The position numbers and the translations under genes are program-made. Of a stretch of 64,000 bases of DNA, positions 1 to 12,200 are shown piece after piece. This DNA comes from Opisthorchis felineus (taxonomy: Eukaryota; Platyhelminthes; Trematoda; Opisthorchiida; Opisthorchiidae), in contig SJOL01002847.1 in NCBI GenBank assembly GCA_004794785.1, forward strand, positions 36,691 through 100,690, in the 5' to 3' direction. How positions within the stretch are numbered: position 1 is the stretch's first letter; each line of letters opens with the position of its first letter. The notes beneath the pieces were generated by a model that ran no database searches, was not told where the DNA came from, and saw only the letters and a list, made by a program, of their open reading frames with translations.

Positions 1-3000
1 TGAAGAAACAGTAAGGTCACTCTGAGTCACCAAAGGAACTTTCTGCAAATTAGGAATTGTACACGCAAAACTATCTCGCCTCTTTCGGCTTGGACTAAAG
101 TTGACACTCAGTTCATTCTGATTTTGATCCCTGTATGTAGTCAACGTCTAACATGTATGATCATGCGGGTACTCAGTACTCATTGTTCATAACACAATAT
201 GGTGCTTCCAGCTTCCCGTTGACCAGTTCATCGACAGGACTGGTCTGTGCTCAGTGTGCTTCCACTAAACCTTTAACAGCGAGAGCTCTCGGCCAGTTCG
301 GTCAGATAAAACATAACGTTATTCTTCACCCGAAATTCTCAGGTTACGATACGATGGGACGGTTATTTTCCACCACCTTTGTCATAAACGTGCTAGAGGG
401 TTACTGTAGAAAATTCTTCCCCACTACTAAGCGTTGTGTATTTTGATTTGCCAGTTCGTGAATGGTGGGCCCTTTTATTAGTTTAGTCGTGAACGGTTTG
501 TCTAAATAGCGTACGTGAGCAAAACCTCTGGACGAAACGCGCTTACTAAGTGGAATTCAGAGGTGTGGCCAGTGAACATAGATTCTTAGGGCATTACTGC
601 CAGACACGTGACTACTGCCACCTATGTGGGTGACCTCCACGAAGAACAAATGACCTGGTGTGGATGAATGGCCTTTTACACTACGTAGTTTTAGTTGTCG
701 CATCGGTAAGTTGTGAGAAACGTCTTCTGAATCAAGCTCATTTCGCCATCTTCAAAAGGACCCAGCAGCCTAAACAAAAGAAAAACAGGAATCCCAGCAC
801 ATTGACAAAAGATATTCGTGCCTCACAAAAGAAAGGAATCTGGTGAGCAAAAGATAGTTCCGTTTGCGGCAAATGTCTTTTCCAAAACGTATCATTTGCC
901 TTCAGTCTCTGTGAAATTCTCCTTTTGGAGGTAGGTTACCCTTACAACTAATTTCACCCAAGATGATCACCGCAAAGTTTTACCTTACGTGGAGTAAAGA
1001 GCCGATAACTAGTGTTCTGAGTGAAACATTCTAAACAAAATGAAGCCATCGGTAAATTCTGCATAGATTGCTCATAGGATTTGTTCATAGTGTCCTTGAA
1101 TTATTAGAAGAACAGGATATTTTTGAAGCAGATGTTTTTTCGGGCCTTACGTTTCGAATACCACGAGTAGTCTGCCTCAGAATAGGCCAAATTAACTGAA
1201 CAAACAGGACACAAGCCAAGTGAGTGACACATTCGTAGGGTTTACATATCCTTTGCTTATCCTATTGATGGAAACTTCCCGGAGGATGTATGAAGCGGAA
1301 GAGCGCGAGGTCAAGGTCATGTTATTGATAAGCCTAGACCAGGGCGCTGATGGGTCCTGTCCACCGTTCCAATTTAAGCAGCTGAATAGGATGTGATTAG
1401 CCATAGGCTAAGTATAGCAAGATGTGCTGTTTGATAAGGCTAGAATTATTAGAAAAGGCTTGCGGTTGTGTTGGTCACTGAAAACCATTCATCTACACAT
1501 GACGTTTTTCATCGTGCGTAGCTCATTAAACGGGTATAGGTGGGGTCAGTCACGTAGCTAGCTGGAAGTGTTGTGCCTAAAAAGCCCTTTGAACGTGACC
1601 AGTTCCATCTATAAGGCGTGAGCGTGATTCATTTAGGTTTGCGCTTAGGCTACTCTGTTCAAACAGTCAGCCGGCGGCCGAATTGTCAGATTATTTATCT
1701 TAAATATTAACTAATCCTCACCAGGAACCTAATGATTATCTAACCACCGGATTGGAGTTTGATTTAGACTGAAAATTTTCTCCGGTGTTTGGAAAGCCGA
1801 GATTCAGAAGGACTGCGTCGTTCATTTAAAAAAATTCGGTCGAATTCCAAACACGTGGACTGATTATAACCAAATTCTCTGTGAGGATTAATGCATAGTT
1901 TTCGCATGTAGCATCTTAGCATTCACTAACATTGTCAGATTCTTTCATACTGTTCTTCGTGACCTTGAAAATTTCCAGGTTCAAATCGCTCTATTATGGA
2001 CAGTCCTGAACCAAGCCCCCTGATGAGTCCACACTAAATTGGAGGGGCAAAGCACTAGCCTTGAATTTTGCTCTAATCAACAGTGCACTTTCATGGTCGT
2101 GCCCGGCATTCAACTCAGAGCGTGTTACCACTCCTCCGCCAGTCCAAACAGGACGCTCCTAAATTATCACATCTGAACCGGTATGCGTGTTCGCGCGTGT
2201 GCGTAGCTCAAAAGAGACGTGAATTCTGCACATTCCGCAGCCACCTACAACAAAACGTATTCTGTGGTGACCCTACAACGCGATCACTGAAAAAACAGTA
2301 TAAAAAAGAATGGAGGGATGAACAGAGTGAAAAGTCTTGTTTGGCCTTCAGTGGAAGCGTACGAATAAGGGTGAATGGGGCGTGCCATGACAACGACTTC
2401 AGCTCAATCCATCTCAAATTTTCCCGGGTTGTCTCTGTCCGCGAGGAAATGTCGACCTTAAGCACGCGAGCTTCACCTGACGTGTTCAGTTACTCTCACT
2501 TATTGTACACCCTCGAAAAACAGAGCAGTAAACACCGGCCTCTAGCTTTGTGTTATTCGTTCGATTACCCACCTGACATAGTCACATGCAACGCCCGACC
2601 TCCTTATTAAAACTGGTGTTGTCACCTGCAAATGGGTGTAAAACTCATTAACTACAAACCCGTGTTACTGATACATGAAGTACGGCGATAATTGACCAAT
2701 CAATTCCTGTTGAATATTGCATCCCTTCACATCGCACCCATGTTGCTGGTATCAAAATTACTGAAATTTACTTATACAACAACAAACAAACTTGTATCCA
2801 AGTCCCTAGTTAAAGTCGTCGGTGCTTTGTGTACTCGGTAGTACTGTTGGCAGTGCCACTGCTGCCGCTCGTGTCCAAACGGTGCATTTTTCGGCTACCA
2901 ATTGGGGGGTTCCTAAATGTCAGTGGGGTGCGCATGAAATGAGAACTGAAACAACTACACAGTGCTCTGTAGCCCTTTGGTGTTGACTGACTTCATTCAC

Positions 3001-3111
3001 AGGACGCAAGGTCCATGAGAACTCGAGGTATTTTTAAAGAATTATGGTGGTGGTAAGTCACCCCTAGTGAAATTACTGTTTTCGCACAAACTGTGCGTCT
3101 GTATTTTGTAG
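1..3111 (+). other. Upstream intron of PC (3' part), no recognised exon
   Basis: I found no upstream PC exon here: neither the VANRGEIA nor the HPGYGFLSE signature of the biotin carboxylase N-terminus appears in any frame I read. It ends in a tttgtag acceptor at 3111. An open frame at 2083-2610 (+, 175 codons) and one at 153-446 do not resemble a known family and look like chance. The stretch 1203-1222 (aagccaagtgagtgac) resembles a motif also seen near 37220 and may be a dispersed repeat. Otherwise I see nothing definable. Confidence 0.7.
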
Positions 3112-3249
3112 ATTATCCCTGGCAGTCCCGGACCAGTTACTTCCGTGGAAGAAGCAAAAAGGTTCACTGAAGAACACGGCCTACCAATAATTCTTAAAGC
3201 TGCCTATGGTGGTGGCGGACGTGGGATGCGTGTGGTGCATGACCAGAAG
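3112..3249 (+). CDS. PC: PC window exon 1: biotin carboxylase, ATP-grasp glycine loop
   Basis: Codons 1-46, phase 0 at both ends, acceptor tttgtag, donor gtgagt. It encodes [15 protein letters not shown], then the ATP-grasp segment with K29 and the [13 protein letters not shown] nucleotide-binding loop (32-43). This is a near-invariant stretch of pyruvate carboxylases, corresponding to human residues from about 165 on. Confidence 0.96.
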
Positions 3250-6200
3250 GTGAGTCACTTAAAGCTGATAAGCTATCGGTGGGTATGCAATTATGAAAGT
3301 TAGACAAAAAATCCCTCGCTATTCTCAGTCACGCCATCAAATGAATTATCAGAGGATGTATGTGCATTTTTGCTGTTTTCCACTGCTTCGTTTGTTCCCC
3401 TAAAGGGTACTACCATTTCATGCTGTTTTAGCTTACAAACGGATCTGAACAGATATGCAGATGAGTGAAGTCCAGTGAGCTCTGCTTTCACACAACCATT
3501 GGGCATGCACTGTGCTTCAATGCGCCAAAATTTGTGCTGCGTTGCATGAATTCAAGCCATCTACTCATGTGCGTGCTTATGACGGAAGACGCCGTTTCTA
3601 CCGCTTAACTTTGGGATGCCTCATCTGTGACCGTTCATTTGTACTCATTCATACAACCCGACTGCATGTACACATCATTACAGGACACCCAGGATGTGGT
3701 TGACAGTGGTAGATATGACAGGTTCTGCAAGATGTTTAAATATCCCACGTATTCGACATCTTTAAAGATTTCTCTGTGCATTCCCATCGTCAATGCCATT
3801 TCTCAGTCTAAGTAAATGAGAAACTGTTCTGATCAATACTTATTTCCAGCTCAGTATTTACTAGACTAGCAAAGTACTCCACCTGATTTCTTGTTCCATA
3901 CTACAGTTGTCCACAGTCAAATACCAATCAAATGGAGCCAGTGTATTTGGCTTGAGAATAACCTTTATTTGTTCATTGGGGGACTTCAAACTGATTGTGC
4001 TTCCGTCAGGTGAACCCCTCCAGTAGGCTGATTCAATAGATTTACATAAACAAGATGCTGTCACTCATTATCACCGCCTGTTACTGTGACGGAGGCCTTC
4101 AGCATATTCTATAGTCAGTCTGATTCGTTCGAAAATAACCAGAAATCCGGGAAATATGCATGAACCTGGTCCAATACACTTATGGGTGTGCTGAGAAATT
4201 TACTCAGGAACGTGGCTGACAGGAGGAGTCGATACGGGAGATGAATTCAGACATTTAGACCCTCTACTTGCCAACACGTTCAACAGATAGCGGTCAGTGG
4301 TTTCGGGTAAATTCCCCGAGTTACTTTTTATTAAGGTTGGCAGTTGCTGTCCGTTATCAGTCAACTACTCATAGAATGTCAATAAACAAGTGTAATTTCT
4401 TTGACAGAGAGAGAAATATTGGACCAACGAGTTCGCAAGGGTCACCCGTATTCACCAGCATTCCACATGAACAGGCAAATTTGTTGGAACCTCCGAAAAT
4501 GATGCCAATGTGGCGTTCTGTCACTGCAATCCCGCGGCTCAATTATGTGCCTACCTATGTTTCCCCCATAACTTCAATTCTAGCGCTTGGGATGAAATGT
4601 TTTGGACAACCGATGATAGCTGCATCCAAAAAGCACAAGTCGCGGCTTAATGCTTATATTATTTTGGTGAACGAGTGTAAAAGCACTAAAAGGCTGCGGA
4701 AGAGTGTGCAAAAATATTTGGATTGCCCCATGATACCGCGCTGCGGACCGAGCTACGGTGGCCTGTTCTTATCACTGAACCTCAGCATCCTGACAGTTGA
4801 CTTTGCCGTACTCTCACTGAATATTCCGGTGACTTTTGAATGGGGCTTCTTCACTATCGTTTCACGGGAATCACCAACTCGGACATCTGCTCGGCTGCGC
4901 ACTTGGTGTGTTAATATATCAAACTGGGCTGAATTTTTGCCATTCCTTAACAAAGCGACGCGTGCGGACCACAGAGATGCCCTGCTCACCTATCGCATCC
5001 TCCTTCAAACTAGTGATATCCAGTGACAGCCATAAGCACTCTAATGTCTACGTCCTGGCTTTTTCGCATACGTAGCAAGGCTAGTTATTTATTCCGGAAT
5101 CTAGGAATGTGTTGAGCACTGTTGCAGCGGCATCGGGTCAACTCGGGGAGCAACTCACCTTTTAGCGCTGCCACCAAAAACATTCAGAGAACACTTCAAG
5201 ACGTCACACTTTCCGACTGCAAGAAAATAATGGATTTCCTTGGCTTACAGAGGGTCTGAAGCTAAGGCATGCCATTTTTAACAATCAGAACAAATTGCTT
5301 TTCGATTAAAACGGAACTTATACATATTAGACAGATGTCAACCGGGGGGAGAGTTAACTCTGCTTGTTCTCTTCTGCTTTACAAGAGCAGATTAGTGAAT
5401 CTGATTTGTTAAAAAGGCGGGGGACATACATTTGAGCGGCGGAGTGAGTTTCGATAACCTTGGTGCCGCGAGTTTTGGTAGAGGATTCCAAAAGGAATTC
5501 AGGAAGAAGAACACTGCAGTGGTTTTCATCTTTACGTCATCAGGTGATGAATTTCGTGAAGTAGCCCTTCCCAAAAAAGCGCACTCAAATGACCATATTG
5601 CAGTCTTGACCGAAATCTAAGTCCCACAAGTACACTAAATTATCAAGATTGCTATGACACCAGTGTCCATGAGACGAGAATGGACTTGGAAGATTCTAGG
5701 AGAAAATGGCGAAGAACTAGTGAGCAAACGTTTATCGGGGAGATCAGTTCTTGACAGATAATGTAGTCGAAAATCAGCTCACAGATGCCTTCTCATAGGA
5801 TACTTTATCATGTTTGTCGCATCCGTCTTTAAATATTTCCAAAGTCTGCATGCCGTTTTACTCAATCGGTGTTCTTGCAAATTCTGGTTTTCATTTCCTC
5901 GGTGGATCGCCCACCTGTCGACTAAAATCAGTACATATTTAGGGTTAAAAGGAAAGCACCGTGAAAAACACGGATGGTCCGAAGGTTTGACTTCAAGTTG
6001 CATATTGTCCTCACATTAAAACGAATATGCTTTATCTGTTGTGTAATATCCCCCTTCAGTCCAGTGGATTCGTCTTGATTGTAAGTGTCTTCTTTATTCT
6101 TCCGTTCTACTTTTTTGTTTGTTTCGGTTTCAGGCCGTTGAGGAGAACTTCGAGATTGCATCCTCTGAAGCAAAGGCATCGTTTGGTGACGGTGCCATGT

Positions 6201-9200
6201 TTATAGAAAGATTTATTGAACATCCTAGGCATGTTGAAGTCCAGATTTTGGGTAGGTCATTTTTGGGGAACGTGGTTCTGACTTAGGCGCCTGGGTCAAG
6301 CTTTTTGAACCGATGTGATAGTTCGATTTAACCTATTTAGTATCCACGTTGAATTCGTATACTACGCGTGTGTTTATGTCACAATTACTCACATGGTTTA
6401 TCATTTTTTTAAACAGAATCATGTAATTTTGACAAATAAGATCGAATACACCTCTGTTGTAAACAAACTATGTCGAAAAAAACTATAGATACCTCTTCAG
6501 GAAAGTCTATCGAACCATCAGCGCATTCGCTGCTTGGTAAAGTTTTGCTTATGAAACCAAAAAATTCATCGAGGAGACAAGTCCAGGTAGACCAAATCGC
6601 GTTAGACGTCGGTTACAAGAGCCTGACAGAAAAAGCGTCCAGCTGTAGCACCCCTTCGGTGCCAAACTGCCATGTCACCCGAAGGAAGCAGGAGGGCCAA
6701 GTACTTCCAGATTACCCAGGCATAAACAGGAGCATTCGAGATGTAGAGGTTGGGTTCGAACCACGGACCTTCCGGCCAGTGAGTTCGCACCTTAACCACT
6801 GAGCTACCTCAAGCTCGATGGTCAGTATGCAGGACTAAGTTATATGAACGATGAGTTGGAAAGGATAACACAACTAACCCAACTGTGTACGCAGTGGGCC
6901 ATGACCTTCAACACGTTAAAAGCTGTAGTCTCTATTCATGTAGGCAGGCTTGAACACCATCAAACCATGGAAATAGCGTAACTTACGGAATGTGGTATAT
7001 TTTTAAAAGCCACGAAAATCATCACAGCAAACCCTCTTTACAAGAGCACCCTCTGGGTCATTATCTGTGCGCCAAACAAGCATAAATTCCCTTGTTCAAA
7101 AACCGGATGCCCATCAGTACACCTATCTCGGTGGTGTTTAGGCCGCAGCAAAAAAGCCTGGGTCATTGAATTTTTCCGTCAGCAATAAGCTGCCCGTTCT
7201 GGGGGATTATCCAATGGCTCTAAGTGAACACTGATAAAGGCTAACCCCCCAGTAGCCTAGCAAACTTGGGGATACTTACAATTTGAAGCTGCTGTAACCA
7301 TTCGAGTCCAAGGAAATTTACTAAATGTGGGTCAAGCACACTGCTGACAAGCCACCCGTGGCCAAACGGTTAAATTTTCAAACTATTAGCCGGGAGGTCG
7401 CAGGATCGAGGCTCCCAGGGGTTTTGTGAGGTGCGCACTGCTCAAGTTTTCCAATAAGTATGAAACAGCCTTACAGTGCTCCTCGGTTTCTTACAGGGAA
7501 AACATGTATTAGTAATTCTCAAACCCTGTAGCTATTGTTAAGGCCGTTTCTTCGAACAGGAACGACTCTGTACCAAGTCTAGGCTGGTTGTATAATTCAA
7601 ACAAGTCCACTCGTAACAGTCAACTAACGAAGCCGATTCGCTCAACATTTGGCCTATACCACTCCCCCTGGGATGTGCAACGTTCAATTTTATCTTAAAC
7701 TGACCAGTCTGCTTATAGGGGGAGTTACTGGTTTGCTAGAAGTCACGAGAAAACACACTGTCGAGGGAACTGACCTCTGAGTGTTTATATCTTTGATGAA
7801 ATACTGATAAAACACCCGCCTTGCGACAGAACGCAAAAGAATCGGGAGGGAACAGGAACCCTACGAATGTCAAATGCGAAGAAAGCCACCAAGAGATGAA
7901 AGTCGACAGTACCAAACGTTTGGGATGTTTAACCAACTGACAAAAATCGCCAAATCCCGAAAAATGACACATGGGTGATATTTCTTCAAGCTGGTTTGCT
8001 CTGAACTACTTAGGTGGATACCCAGTCAGTTTTGGCTGAAGAATCCAACTGGCGCAGTTGCTTTTGCAGTTTCAATCCAAGTAGAATTTAGCGAACACAA
8101 TAAATGTAACTGCCCACTTCTTTCACAAACCCTATAAATGGGCTTCAGGGCGAGTACATGCTTTTAAGGATGTAAATCTTCAGGAGAGGGAACGGTTACC
8201 ATATGGCGAATGACAGGGCTGCATCAAACTGCCCGTTTAAGAACGCTGGAAAATTTACTGCAATCTTTGTCACATCGTGGATCGATGGACACGAATAAAT
8301 TTCTGTGCTTTTGTACAAAACATCTCCATGACAGAAAAAATGGCACCCATGTGAATCAAAGAATGAAAAACCGAATGACGAGATGAACTTCAATATGGAT
8401 GGTTCAGTTGCAGTTGTCGTGAGTTGTGTGAGGGGTGACAATATGGCAATGGTTGGTAGTAGCACACTGAACAATGTCCAACAACCGCACCAATCATGCA
8501 TCAATTTGACATTAGAACACTGCAATAAGTTCGGTCCAATTCACAAGCAAGAAACTCGAAAGGTGTACGAATTGAGTGCTCCATCTCACAGACCGCTATC
8601 ACATGTCTTCGGCGTTATCGGACCGACGTCTCTTCTGATGAACGACTAATAGTGGCTGCAAAGAACAACTGGGACTGTTTTAAGCTGATATTATTGAAGC
8701 GTGGTAATAAATCACAATGTCTGTGTGCTGTACTACCGTTTTAAATGGACAAATGTGAGTGAATCTGTTGATCAATCCAACAAACAGCGACTTCACGTGC
8801 ATTCGGCCTAACAGAACACACGTTGTGTTATACTCAGTTTGTTCCTTTTCAGTCAGAAAAATGAACTGAAACAAAGTTAGTGTTAGGTTAAGTAATCTGA
8901 GTTTGGAATTTGCTCACTATAGTCCGAAAGATGTTTGACATGTTGAGAAAAATAGGATGACTTCATGGAATTCCTCAAGTGCACCAAGTTCACAGTTATC
9001 CTAAAGTGGCCTATCCCATGTTACAAACTGAGTGTTTGCCCCAGTTGCTGGTAACACGGAAAATGGTTGGGACTGGGGAACGCTGTAATTTATGTTGTGT
9101 TGTTTCCTCCGGCGGATGTGTGCATCAGCTTCGTGCGGTCAGTTGACCAGCCTGGCTAAACGGATCGATCAACACTGGGCTTGTGTTTACACCACGTCCA

Positions 9201-12200
9201 TTGGGACCTACCTTCCCCTGTTTCGGAGCAACTATTCTGCTTAGTCTGCACACCGAAGCGATAAAGTTCCAACGTGATTTTTGCTATCACTAAAGCTCAG
9301 TAGTAGCCGATATCGTAGGCCGTGTCGAGGTTTGAACGCCAGACAGTTGACATGCAGAACAAGTGATTTATCATTATTGTACCAGCTCACATAACAGAAT
9401 TATTGCGTGTGAGCTCGTGAATGTGTTGCGTAGGTTATTGGCTCCGGTATCAAGACCCAATAAGGAATGGATTAGCACAGCATTCATTCCATATAAAACA
9501 GGTACATCGGAAGTTATTTGAAGACTGTTGAATTTAGCCAACTTTCGAGCAGCTTTACAGAAGGGAAAAACGTTACGCTCAGTTCTGGTGCAATTGAATG
9601 GTCCCCTCCCAGTTGAAAGGACTAGGAACTGTGTGTATAAAAGTAAGTGCAACGATTCACTAAGGTTTACATCGGACAAACAGCCAGGGCATTGCACATC
9701 AGAACTGGCAAGTATAAGAGAGGGGTAAACAAACCACCAAAGAATGCGGACGAATACCAAGCGGTGTTCAAAGACTCGGCGGTGGCTGGGCATGTGTTAG
9801 GCACAGGACTAGAATAGATCTGGAGAATGTTGAAGTCTGTGATTCACACCACAACGTCTGATGGCCGTCTAATGGCTTACGGAGTGCGGTCTTGGATAAG
9901 CCGAGTTGACACGTGACGATGTGTAGGTGTCAATGAACGTCGGGGCAGAAATCTCAACCCGACCGAATTTCACAGAAACCCTCCCCCTCATACAACTATT
10001 GTAGCACCAGCTCATCCACACAGACGGACAAAAAGTGAAAACGGCGTTCAAAAGGAATCTTCGCGTGAGGCGAACCGGAATATCTAGATCCTTAGCTGGT
10101 ACGAAATTCATGTAAGTTCTCCATCAGTCTTAGCACCTGCTGACTCACCTTAAAAAACAGTATCCATTTATCGTCACCTAACGCCGACTTAGCCTTACTT
10201 AGCTCACTGGTTCTCCTTCCGTCTTAAATATCGACCAACCTCGTAACCTAGTTACTCAGCTTAAGGGAGCTTTTTTGTCAAAACCGACACGCCGTCCAAC
10301 AATAAATCTACCGGTTGTTTCCCAAACTTTTCCGAAAATGATGAATGTGTTTTTTCTCCAAGAACTCCAAAGACTACGTAGCAACTGTTCCGATGCGGTC
10401 GTCTGCCAGTCAGTTAGCCCCAGGCACTGTTAATGATTCCACTCAAGCAGATAGTAAAATGCTTCTCAGCTTTTCAGCCTCGGATGATTATTTTCGATTG
10501 AGAAAATCAGCCACCACGACTTCGAAATAACTTGAGTAGGTTGGAGATCCACTCTATTGTGTGGACAACGGTTACACAGTTGACGATCTGTGCCCATTCC
10601 TGTGAGCCGACCTTCTCAAAACGGCTCTGTACCTGATTAGTCTGAATCGAAAACAGGGGTCGAAATAGACGTAATACACTACTCATAAGGTTGCTGAAAA
10701 CCCTTGGACAGCCCACGACCAGTTTCGCCCTTCCATTTCGGGCTCTTCAGATGGGCGCAGTCCCCGAGTTTCCGTTAACCTTGTGTATTGCTTGAACCCA
10801 AATTGTACAATATTACCGAAATACACTCATTTGCTGAGTCTCCCGTCAAAACTAAATTGATATGCAAATGAGTGTATTTGTCAAAATGGTCGAAATACTC
10901 TGTAAACGGATGGGCCTAGGCGAATATCACGACTGATCAGTCTCATTTACTTTGTTTCCAAAATCTCACTGGTGTATGTGCTTCGCATCATTCATTCCCT
11001 TCCCAGCCGTCAAGAAACGTTTAAAACTTATTTGGATACGTGTGATTCTATTTGCTCTTCATAGGTGACAAATATGGCGACGTTGTTCATCTCTTTGAAC
11101 GAGACTGCTCCGTCCAACGTCGACATCAAAAAGTGATCGAAATTGCGCCTGCTCCGTACTTGGACTCAGCAATTCGCAATTCCATTTTACAGGATGCTGT
11201 ACGATTGGCCAAGTTTGTTGGGTACGTTCACGATCACATGAATGGTGAATGGCTAAAGGTAGAAAAAAGTGACAATGGAAATATTGATTTGTACATCCAG
11301 TCAAGGGAAGGACGAGGTCATGTGTGATATGTATGCTCGTATTTGTGTGAAGGAGAGAGTGCGATAAGTCACATGACAAATACGACACACATCCAGCCCA
11401 ACCAGTCGCTGCCTGTCTCTTGTCAAAACGCTCAATAGATGTAGCGAACAAAATTGTTCAGAGAAAGCTAAAGTTTGATTTTGATCTATCCAATAGCTAA
11501 CTCAGCTGACAGTAACATTTTTGAAAACCTAACCAAGCTCATATCCTTCTTTTTATGTGTGAATGCTGTGCTACGTCAGCCCAATGTTGTCAGCTGATTT
11601 GGTTGAATCCTTCCAACGACCACCTGATTGAAAGTGACACTCAGCAGTGAATGACAGGCTAAGGTCATGTCTTCATCTGAGATGCGTGTACATTCCTGCA
11701 TTTAGTTCCAGCACTACCGCTGCTCAAGCCATCCTTACGAGTGAACTCATCGTGATGTTCATCAAAAGCCTAACCTTGTTTGGTGTGCGTCTCACCTACT
11801 TTGACGAAAGCAACTTTCACTGTGGAGTCTTCGGGTGCGGCTTGTTTCACCATTTTTACTTTACGATGCACTAGGTCTGTGAATACGGCTTCTTACACCC
11901 AGAAATGAGACACTGAAGTTCCTGGGGTGGTTGTTACGGCAGAACCCTTCGGATTTTGCAGGAAGCATTTCTAACCTTTGGAAAACCATGTGTAACCTGG
12001 AAAGCACCGTGGCATGGACGGCCGTAGAGGAAATCGTTCGGCTGTTGGAGGCAAATTTGCACTCATCCTCTAGGTCTTTCGGTAGACCGTGCACCTGTAG
12101 TGGTTAACGGCCCTGAGAAGTCTCTAATGAACAGAACAAACTTCCAAAGTAAGTCAGATATGTTGTCACAAGGAGAACGATCCAAGTAAATCTTGACTCA

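Larger units (their letters stand above)
6252..11064 (+). other. PC intron, 4.8 kb, rich in retroelement debris
   Basis: It contains a reverse SINE (6630-6818), an RT-like remnant (6820-7140), a second-type SINE (7351-7505), a Penelope-like GIY-YIG tail (9480-9835) and an R1 repeat (10667-10900). The interval 7506-9420 has only short open frames and nothing recognised. It ends in cttcatag. Confidence 0.85.

Noticed and set aside
2083..2610. 175-codon plus-strand open frame
   Set aside because: No motif recognised. The minus strand is also open at 2208-2465, and nothing resembles an upstream PC exon.
10667..10900. Octamer-like atgcaaat in R1 as a regulatory site
   Set aside because: It is the stem of the R1 palindrome and recurs with the repeat, so there is no reason to infer gene control.
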